A DNA stretch of 64,000 nt from Ampullimonas aquatilis (GTDB lineage Bacteria; Pseudomonadota; Gammaproteobacteria; Burkholderiales; Burkholderiaceae_D): positions 1,550,001 through 1,614,000 of the forward strand of contig NZ_CP183834.1 in the NCBI RefSeq assembly GCF_049675895.1, read 5' to 3'. Below are positions 16,435 to 23,494 of the stretch, in pieces. Within the stretch, counting starts at the first letter, position 1, and every line of letters starts with the position of its first letter. A model generated the notes under the pieces. That model saw only the letters and a program-made list of their open reading frames with translations, was not told the DNA's origin and ran no database searches. The position numbers were made by a program, and so were the translations under genes.

Positions 16435-18247
16435 ATGAGTCTCATTAGATATGTGCCTAGTAAAAAATATTTACTTGCCCTCTTCTTAATGGTTAGTGGT
16501 GGTGTTGGCGCTACTGACGTAACAAGTTGGAAAAATGATCTAAGTCCTGTTTCTGGTGAAGAATGGAATTATCAAAAGGCGGCACATTTGTTAGATCGTG
16601 CAGGTTTTGGTGGTACGCCGGAAGAAATTAAAAAGTTGGCCAATATGAAGCCGACTCAAGCGGTAGGTCAATTAGTCAATTACAAGCAATTTCCTGATCG
16701 TTTACCTGCATTTGATCAGTCAGATATTTATGATCCAGCTTTTGAAAACTTTCCTAGTTCACGACCTGAAGCGACAGATCTTGCCAAGAAGACAGGTGAG
16801 GCAATAGGGGTTAAGGTCAAGCCGAGTGGTAACAGACCCCTGCAACAAGTCGCTGATAAATATCTTTATTGGCTGAGAGCCAGCATGTTGGAAACCCAAC
16901 GAGTTAGTTATTGGTGGGCCAACAGAATGTTGCAAACCGACCGTCCATTAGAAGAAAAGATGACATTGTTCTGGCATGGGCATTTTGCGACGACTGAAGA
17001 TAAGGTACGCGACTATCGGAAAATGCTCAAACAAAATGAGCTGTTTAGACAAAAAGCTACAGGCAACTATCGTGATTTTTAATTGCCACCGCCAAAGATC
17101 CTGCAATGTTGGTTTTCTTGGATGCGGGAGTCAACGTCAAAGGCGCACCAAACGAAAACTTTGCCCGAGAGATCATGGAGTTATTCACGATGGGAGTGGG
17201 GCACTACACAGAGCGAGATATTCAGGAAGCTGCGCGAGCTTTTACTGGTTGGAACTTTAAGAACTTAACTTTTTTACAAGTGGCAGAGCAACATGATGCC
17301 GATAAGAAAACTGTTTTAGGTAAAACAGGAAATTTCAATGGTGAGCAAGTTATTGACATTATCTTAAGTCAAAAGGCTACATCTGAATATATGGCCAGCA
17401 AGCTGTATCGTTATTTTGTGCGTGACGAGGTTAGCCCTGAATTAGTTGAGAAATTGGGTGCTTTGTTAAGAAAATCAAATTATGAGATTGCACCATTCTT
17501 AAGAACAATTTTCACTTCAAAAGATTTTTACTCTGAAGAGTCACTCGCAAGTCAGATCAAATCACCGGTTGACTTTGTGATTTCTACATATAAAAAAATG
17601 GGCTTAAAAGAAGTGCCGGGTATTGTTGACTTTAATGAGACGACGGATGCTATGGGGCAAAGACTTTTCTTCCCGCCAAATGTAGCGGGCTGGCCGGAAG
17701 GAAAGAGCTGGATCACGCCAAGTTTATTGATCGTACGAAGTAATTTTGTGTATGACACATTATTTCTCCGATTAATTTTGTGGCGCATGATCGAGTGCCT
17801 AGTCGTTTCTATCAAAACATTCCTGTTGCTGAAAAACTTGCCATGGGAGTCGATGTTTCTTCTGCAACTCGTCCAGATGGAAAGGAGTCAGTATCTGTAT
17901 CTATGCAAGGTGATCGCGAAGAGGATTTCAATACTGGGTTGGCTAGTTATGTCGCCTGGAGGACGGCGATTGACCGAGTTAAGCCGATTCCTCGTGCCAC
18001 TGCCCGAGTTGATTTGTCTTCCATGATTCGTAAAGCCGGTTGTAAAACAACAGGAGAGGTAATTGACTACTTCTTGCTCAGATTTGTTTTAGTTCCGATT
18101 AATTTTGATTTAAAAAATAAAATGACTGCGATGTTAACCAATGATTTGGGAACGGAAGATCTGGCTAAGGCCGATACATATATGGAGGATGCCTTAAGAA
18201 ATGCATTGCACGTTATCTTGGCATTGCCAGCGTATCAACTGAATTGA
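16435..18247 (+). pseudogene. DUF1800 family protein, broken by two frameshifts
   Basis: One DUF1800 gene is split over three frames. The first part (16435-17082) has a signal peptide and the domain start AAHLLDRAGFGGTPEEI, and runs to GNYRDF. A missing T in the run 17076-17080 ends it early; with one extra T it continues as LIATAKDPAMLVFLDAG. The middle part carries ENFAREIMELFTMGVG, AARAFTGWN and PPNVAGWPEG, then loses frame at the T run 17763-17765. One extra T restores SPINFVAHDRVPSRF and the C-terminal part to 18247. Both lesions are single-T losses in T runs. It is followed by its usual partner DUF1501, and an intact paralogous pair exists at 42999-46252. Sequencing error is an alternative to true decay. 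Confidence 0.85.
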
Positions 18248-18268
18248 GTACTCATTGGACTTTATACT

Positions 18269-19468
18269 ATGACAAATCATCACTCATTCTCAAGGCGTCA
18301 GTTTATTCAGTCACTTGCGAGCACCATGGTAGTCGGAAGCATATTGCCGAGTGTTTCTCTGGCTAAAAATTCATCCAATGAAAAAATTCTTGTGGTGGTT
18401 GAATTGTCTGGCGCCAATGATGGCCTTAATACATTCGTGCCTTATGCCAATGATGTTTATTACAAATTACGTCCTCGTATTGGCATACCTGCTCATAAAG
18501 TTTTAAAAATCGATGATCAATATGGTTTTAATCCAGGTATGGTGGCTTTTCAAAATTTATATAAGGACGGGCAAGTAGCAGTTATTCATGGTTGCGGTTA
18601 CGCTCAACCATCTTTGTCGCACTTTACATCCATGGCTTATTGGCATACTGGTGCGCCAAATACTGGTGAGCGTTATGGCTGGCTAGGACGTCTAGCCGAT
18701 GCTATTGATCCACAGATGCAGGCGAATTATTTGGTAAATATTGATGAACGTCAGTCTTTGGCGGTAATGGCCAAAAATCATATGCCACTGGTGTTCGATG
18801 ATCCCGATAAATTTACTCGGAAGGGTTTGTATCAGGCGCGTGATATCTTAAATATGCAGAACTCAATGAATGAAACTTCTGAAATCAAAAGCTATTTGAA
18901 CGCAGCAGATGCTAACGCTAAAAATTCTTCGCAATTAATTAAATCGGCTTGGGACAATTATGGGACGCCAATAGATTACGGTCTTAATCCTATGGGCCTA
19001 AATAAGGTTGCGGCCATGATTGCTGCTGGTATAAATTCCAGAATCTTTTATACGTCATACAGGCACAATGCTTTTGATACGCATGTTCAACAAACTAATG
19101 TGCATCAACGTTTATTGATGTATGTGTCTGATGCAATTGATGCTTTCATGAAAGATCTGAAACGTCTAGGCAGGCAAGATGATGTCACTGTGATGATTTT
19201 TTCTGAGTTTGGCCGCCGTCCAGCAGAAAATACCAGCTTGGGTACTGACCACGGAACCGCCAATCACATGTATGTCGTTGGACATAATGTGAAGGGTGGA
19301 CACTACGGCAAGGCTCCATCATTAACTGATTTGGATGAGGGCGGTAATCTGAAATACACAGTTGATTTTAGAAGTGTGTACGCAAGTATGGCTGAAAATT
19401 GGATGGGATATAAAGACAGTTCGGATATTTTATATAAGAACTTTGATAAGTTTAATTTTTGGTCTTAA
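18269..19468 (+). CDS. DUF1501 family exported protein
   Basis: A 399-residue DUF1501 (sulfatase-like fold) protein. It starts with a twin-arginine signal, SRRQFIQSLASTMVVGSILP, and the mature part has VVVELSGANDGLNTFVPY, the YGWLGRLAD motif and FSEFGRRPAENTSLGTDHGTANHMYVVG, where the Glu and the two His are typical metal-site-like positions. The function of DUF1501 is not established; it is nearly always encoded just after a DUF1800 protein, as here (22 bases after the broken DUF1800 gene). The frame is intact although its partner is disrupted. Slightly AT-richer than the second copy at 44882. Confidence 0.85.
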   Translation: MTNHHSFSRRQFIQSLASTMVVGSILPSVSLAKNSSNEKILVVVELSGANDGLNTFVPYANDVYYKLRPRIGIPAHKVLKIDDQYGFNPGMVAFQNLYKDGQVAVIHGCGYAQPSLSHFTSMAYWHTGAPNTGERYGWLGRLADAIDPQMQANYLVNIDERQSLAVMAKNHMPLVFDDPDKFTRKGLYQARDILNMQNSMNETSEIKSYLNAADANAKNSSQLIKSAWDNYGTPIDYGLNPMGLNKVAAMIAAGINSRIFYTSYRHNAFDTHVQQTNVHQRLLMYVSDAIDAFMKDLKRLGRQDDVTVMIFSEFGRRPAENTSLGTDHGTANHMYVVGHNVKGGHYGKAPSLTDLDEGGNLKYTVDFRSVYASMAENWMGYKDSSDILYKNFDKFNFWS

Positions 19469-19695
19469 TGCTTGTAGTGCATTTGACCCTGTCAGCTACT
19501 GGATGACTAAGTTGCATGCATCACTTGCTATATCAGAAGAGTCGAAAGACGTTGCATAACGCGATTGCTATCGTGTGTGTTTTATCGAGCGACCCAGACA
19601 TGGGTTCATTTGATCAATATGCTGATGTTGATCTTCAAGATTCAAACAATAAGGGAGGATGGAATTGCGCCGTTTTGATTGTGTTGATGCTATGT

Positions 19696-21399
19696 TTAAT
19701 GCGTAGCCAGTAACAGAAAAATCAGTAGCAGATTGATCACAATTGAGCTCAGTGCAATGCCTTGCCACATCAGCATCGGATTGCGACTCACCAAGGGGGT
19801 AGCAACGGGTTTGATGCCGGCCATCGGCCCACGCTCCAAGGCGAGCAGCATTTCCTCGGCAGTTTCAAAACGGTTTTCTGGTAGTTCGGCCAACGCCTTG
19901 AGCAAAATACCTTCCAGCCAGGCGGGCAGGTCAGGGCGATAGCGACTGGGCGGGGTGGGGTCGCCAAAGCGTGGTTTTTGAAAGGGTTCGATTTCGCCAT
20001 AGGGGTAATGACGTGTGAGCAACCAGTACAGTGTCACGCCCACCGCATAAATATCGCTCTGACGGCTGGCCGCTGTACCTTCAAATTGCTCCGGCGCCAA
20101 GAAGCTGGGTGTGCCGGCCTGATGGGTACGCTCCAGCAAATCATTTTGCAACCCTGATTGGGCAATGCCAAAGTCGAGCACACGCAATTCTTCATCTTTG
20201 CCCCAATGCAAATTGGCAGGCTTGATGTCGCGATGAATCACGCTGCGCCGATGTAATGCGCCCACTGCGCGCGCCAGCAGTGTCGCCAATTTGATGATTT
20301 CGGGTACGGTGTAGTGATAGCCATCCTCGCTACGCTGTTCCAGCGTGGTGCCTTCATGCCAGGTAGTCAGGTAGTAGAGCGAGCTCTTGTATTCGCGGCT
20401 GATGACTTGCGGAAAAAAGCGCGCTGTAATGCGTTTGGCGATCCATTCTTCATGCGCAAAAGCGAGCCGTTCCTGAGCATCCTTAGCGAGATCGGGCTGC
20501 AGGGTTTTAAGAACCAATTGCCGCTGTGTGGCCGGGTCTTGCACGCGATACAGCCGGGTAATGCGTGAATCATGAATAATGGCTTCGACAGTCATGCCAT
20601 CGACGCTATCACCTACCTTGAAATGAGGCGGTACAGGTAACTCTTTTTGTTCTGAAAATGTGTCAGCCAGACTGGATTCAGGCAAGGCCGTGATCTGCAG
20701 CACAATGGCTGAAGCGTTATCTGCCGAACCTGCCGTCAGGGCTTCCTGTACCAGTTGCTGAGCGGTTTGTTCCACTGTCAGGTGGCCTTGCAGCAATTTG
20801 TCCAGCGCGCTTTCCAGATCGTAATTGGAGAGCTTGGCCCAGATGCCATCGCTGATCAGCAAGAAAATATCATTTACATATAAATCACCCAAACCATGAT
20901 CGACGGACAGCTTGGAGTCCAGTCCAATCGCCCGAGTCAGCACATGCTGCATTTCAGGGCGATCCCAGACGTGATCGGTGGTCAGCTTGATCAACTTGCC
21001 TTGCCGAAACAGATAGAGGCGGGTGTCACCCACGTGGGCAAAGTAATAATTGCGGCCTCGTAATACCACACTGGTCAGCGTGGTAGCCATGCCCTGACGC
21101 TGGCTTTGGCTGCCACTTTGGGCTTGAATCCAGCGATTGGTCGCGGTTAATAGTTTGTCGAGTGATTGTGCGACTTGCCAGGTTTCGGGGGTGGCGTAAT
21201 AGTCGGTGAGCAGGCCACGCACAGCATATTCGGCGGCTTCACGACCACCCTCACTACCCGATACACCATCGGCGACGGCGGCGATGGCACCTTTGGTATC
21301 CATTTCACGATTGACCGGGATCACGATCCCGACAAAGTCTTCATTCTTTTCGCGAACTCCGGCTTGGGAGGCGTGGGCACTCAGGATTTGTAATGGCAT
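19696..21399 (-). CDS. Fused PP2C phosphatase and Ser/Thr protein kinase, membrane-anchored
   Basis: A 567-residue bifunctional protein. The N-terminal PP2C-type phosphatase (about 1-240) has AVADGVSGSEGG, FAHVGDTRLYLF, LLISDGIW and GSADNASAIVL, which supply the metal-binding Asp residues. The C-terminal Hanks-type kinase (about 265-525) has VIHRDIKPANLHW (catalytic loop, about 386), LDFGIAQ in place of DFG, GTPSFLAPEQF and SDIYAVGVTLYWLL. One transmembrane helix closes the protein (about 545-565). Such fusions are frequently found beside nitrate assimilation genes. It is downstream of narK on the same strand, about 200 bases away with terminator hairpins between. Its target is unknown; NarK or NasT-related proteins are guesses. 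Confidence 0.88.
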   Translation of the reverse strand: MPLQILSAHASQAGVREKNEDFVGIVIPVNREMDTKGAIAAVADGVSGSEGGREAAEYAVRGLLTDYYATPETWQVAQSLDKLLTATNRWIQAQSGSQSQRQGMATTLTSVVLRGRNYYFAHVGDTRLYLFRQGKLIKLTTDHVWDRPEMQHVLTRAIGLDSKLSVDHGLGDLYVNDIFLLISDGIWAKLSNYDLESALDKLLQGHLTVEQTAQQLVQEALTAGSADNASAIVLQITALPESSLADTFSEQKELPVPPHFKVGDSVDGMTVEAIIHDSRITRLYRVQDPATQRQLVLKTLQPDLAKDAQERLAFAHEEWIAKRITARFFPQVISREYKSSLYYLTTWHEGTTLEQRSEDGYHYTVPEIIKLATLLARAVGALHRRSVIHRDIKPANLHWGKDEELRVLDFGIAQSGLQNDLLERTHQAGTPSFLAPEQFEGTAASRQSDIYAVGVTLYWLLTRHYPYGEIEPFQKPRFGDPTPPSRYRPDLPAWLEGILLKALAELPENRFETAEEMLLALERGPMAGIKPVATPLVSRNPMLMWQGIALSSIVINLLLIFLLLATH

Positions 21400-21498
21400 G
21401 ATGATTGAGTAGATTATTTTTCGTATGGGTGACTCAGTTCGGCACTATAGCAAGAATGCCTGGATATGCTGATAGATAAAACACCCATTCCATAAAAC

Positions 21499-21550
21499 AA
21501 AAAAAAGCCGACCGTGCGACCGGCCGACTTAAAAAACGCCTGGAGGCGTT
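21499..21550 (-). terminator. Tandem terminator hairpins after narK
   Basis: On the minus strand AACGCC, loop TCCA, GGCGTT (21550-21535) is followed by TTTT. A second GC-rich hairpin (21524-21507) is followed by a run of eight T residues (21506-21499). The pair lies 50 bases after the narK stop and separates it from the kinase gene. Confidence 0.8.
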
Positions 21551-21600
21551 ATTCAGGATGGGATAAGTGGCATGAACAATGGCATGCCCTCAATCTGATT

Positions 21601-22812
21601 CTAGATGCGTGCGTTGGTGACTGACGAGGCACCCCAGGTAGTACGCCAGCGATTTTTGACGGAAGTCAGACCAATCAAGGCAACCACGGCAAGCAGAGCA
21701 AAAATGATCAGGCCAGCCTGATAGCTGCCAGTCAACTGACGCGAATAACCCATGCTGGAAGCCAGATAAAAACCACCAATGCCGCCACCCATGCCAACCA
21801 GGCCAGTGATCACACCGATCTCTTTGCGAAAGCGTTGTGGCACCAATTGAAATACCGCACCATTGCCCATACCCAGACACAGCATGGCACCGACAAACAA
21901 GCCCAAGGCAACCCAGCGTGATTCCACACCAAAGCTGACCGCAAACAAAAAGATGGCAGCAAAAATGTACATGAAGGTCAGTGACTTGATGCCACCAATC
22001 CGGTCAGCCAACAGACCGCCGGTGGGACGCATCAAAGAGCCCGCAAACACGCACGCCGAAGTGAAATAACCGGCGATGACAGCGTCAAGACCATATTGGG
22101 TGTTGAAGTAGATGGAGAGTGTGGAAGCCAGGCCGGAAAAGCCACCAAAGGTCACGCCGTAAAACAGCATGAACCACCAGGCATCTTTGTCCTTGAGCAC
22201 CTTGAGATATTCACCCAGGGTTTTGGCTGGTGGACATTCTGGACTGTCCTTGGCAAAAGTCATGTAAATGATAAACACCAGACACATTGGAATTAACGCC
22301 AAACCAAACACATTGTTCCAGCCAAAGATATTGGCCAGCGTTGGGCCAAACAATGCGCCAATCGCCGTGCCCGAATTACCGGCACCGGCAATACCCATGG
22401 CCTTGCCCTGATGCTCCGGCGGATACCAGCGTGAAGCCAAAGGCAGCGCCACTGCGAAAGAAGCGCCAGCCACACCAAAAAACAGACCAAGAATCAGCAC
22501 TTCGGTATAGCTGTGAATACCCGCCAGCCAAGCCCAGGCCAGTGCGGCAATCACAATCACCTGACCAATGGCACCTGCCAGTTTGGGTTTGAGATGATCA
22601 ACCAGCAGACCCATGACAAAACGCAATAAGGCACCGGCCAAAATTGGCGTGGCCACCATCAGCCCCTTTTGAGCTGCGTTGAGTCCCAGGTCTTTGGCGA
22701 TCTGCACGCCCAATGGACCAAGTAATACCCAAACCATGAAGCTCAGGTCGAAATACAGGAAGGCGCAAAACAGCGTGGGCGTATGACCCGCCTTTAAGAA
22801 TGACGTTTTCAT
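21601..22812 (-). CDS. narK: NarK-type nitrate/nitrite MFS transporter
   Basis: A 403-residue major facilitator protein with 12 predicted helices. Family marks are FLYFDLSFMVWVLLGPLG in helix 1, LLRFVMGLLVDHLKPK, and the nitrate signature stretches GIAGAGNSGTAIGALFGP (helix 5) and VGMGGGIGGFYLASSMG (helix 11), rich in Gly and Ala. It imports nitrate or exchanges it for nitrite. The frame is open to 22911, but ATG 22812 has GAGG five bases upstream and matches the family start. It is divergent from nirB and preceded by a long leader with ANTAR-type hairpins and a sigma-54-like promoter. Confidence 0.93.
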   Translation of the reverse strand: MKTSFLKAGHTPTLFCAFLYFDLSFMVWVLLGPLGVQIAKDLGLNAAQKGLMVATPILAGALLRFVMGLLVDHLKPKLAGAIGQVIVIAALAWAWLAGIHSYTEVLILGLFFGVAGASFAVALPLASRWYPPEHQGKAMGIAGAGNSGTAIGALFGPTLANIFGWNNVFGLALIPMCLVFIIYMTFAKDSPECPPAKTLGEYLKVLKDKDAWWFMLFYGVTFGGFSGLASTLSIYFNTQYGLDAVIAGYFTSACVFAGSLMRPTGGLLADRIGGIKSLTFMYIFAAIFLFAVSFGVESRWVALGLFVGAMLCLGMGNGAVFQLVPQRFRKEIGVITGLVGMGGGIGGFYLASSMGYSRQLTGSYQAGLIIFALLAVVALIGLTSVKNRWRTTWGASSVTNARI

Positions 22813-22931
22813 GAATCCTCTAAATATGAAAGCTAAACCACAGTCAAAACCCAGTTGCATTTCAGAAATCATGGCAAGCCAAAGCAAGGCAAGCAACATG
22901 CTGAAGTGCAATTGATCAAACTAGAATCTTT

Positions 22932-22969
22932 ACCCGTCTATGGGTGGATGCCACGCGGCTTTGCGTAGC
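22932..22969 (-). promoter_or_regulatory. ANTAR-type two-hexaloop element in the narK leader
   Basis: On the minus strand P1 (22969-22950) is GCTACGC, loop AAAGCC, GCGTGGC (7 bp, one G-T wobble). After four bases (ATCC) comes P2 (22945-22932): ACCC, loop ATAGAC, GGGT. Both loops have A at position 1 and G at position 4. Downstream, TTGCACTTCAG can pair with CTGAAATGCAA just before CTGGGTTTTG and may act as the terminator, but this part is weaker than in the nrtA leader. Confidence 0.75.
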
Positions 22970-23038
22970 GGGGGACAGTAATCAGAACAAAACCAATTAC
23001 TAATAATGACGCACGTCGTTATGCGCAAGGTTGTCTAC

Positions 23039-23054
23039 GCAATAACTGTTCCTA
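23039..23054 (-). promoter_or_regulatory. Sigma-54-like promoter of narK
   Basis: On the minus strand TAGGAACAGTTATTGC has GG and GC separated by exactly 10 bases and the full TTGC; it differs from TTGGCAC-N5-TTGC at two positions. Transcription would start near 23027, about 58 bases before the first ANTAR hairpin. Confidence 0.55.
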
Positions 23055-23068
23055 AGGTGGAATGATGC

Positions 23069-23157
23069 TGCGCACCAAACCCAAGAGTTTGCGCACCAAA
23101 ATGAGGAGTGTGGCTTATTTATTATGTTTCAAGCTGGTTCATTGATTTATGGTGCGC
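23069..23157. promoter_or_regulatory. NtrC-like half-site repeats between narK and nirB
   Basis: TGCGCACCAAA occurs twice (23069-23079 and 23090-23100), spaced 21 bases, i.e. two helical turns; an inverted half-site GGTGCGC lies at 23151-23157. The same GCGCACCAAAATG block is found upstream of nrtA (3824-3836). NtrC recognises GCACC half-sites, so these may serve both divergent genes. Confidence 0.45.
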
Positions 23158-23360
23158 TTGTTAAGGATTTTTCTATGACCTTGGTTGGATATCGTAAGTG
23201 ATGATAATTTCATTGAAACTGTGCCAATTTGGTGGCAAATGCCCGTAAAAGACGCGTAGCAGGCCAACTTTTGGGGCAAGTTGATAGAAATTAATAGCAC
23301 TATCATAGGAATTTCCTTGCTGGCTTAAATGTTGCGATGCTTTTATCAAGAAGTAGGCGC

Positions 23361-23420
23361 GTGGCCAACGAAGGCCGCAACAGCTTGGCTGTGTCGCGTA
23401 GGTGTCCAAGGGCGGATGCC
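23361..23420 (+). promoter_or_regulatory. ANTAR-type two-hexaloop element in the nirB leader
   Basis: P1 (23361-23378) is GTGGCC, loop AACGAA, GGCCGC. P2 (23401-23420) is GGTGTCC, loop AAGGGC, GGATGCC (7 bp with two wobbles). Both loops have A1 and G4. An ACAGC/GCTGT hairpin sits between them, as in the nrtA leader. No U-rich terminator follows before the nirB start; a hairpin ATCTGTC-GCAA-GACAGAT (23447-23464) lies between P2 and the start codon. NasT binding is inferred; how it would change expression here is not obvious. Confidence 0.75.
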
Positions 23421-23494
23421 AGACCGAACTGTTAATAACTGTGGTGATCTGTCGCAAGACAGATTGGCGAATTCGTGAATAAGGCTGCGTGATT

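Noticed and set aside
19469..19695. Short open frames after the DUF1501 gene
   Set aside because: They lack ribosome sites and any recognisable composition; the stretch looks like plain intergenic DNA between convergent genes.
23306..23325. Sigma-54 promoter for nirB at AGGAATTTCCTTGCT
   Set aside because: GG and GC are separated by 9 rather than 10 bases, so it is not called as a promoter.
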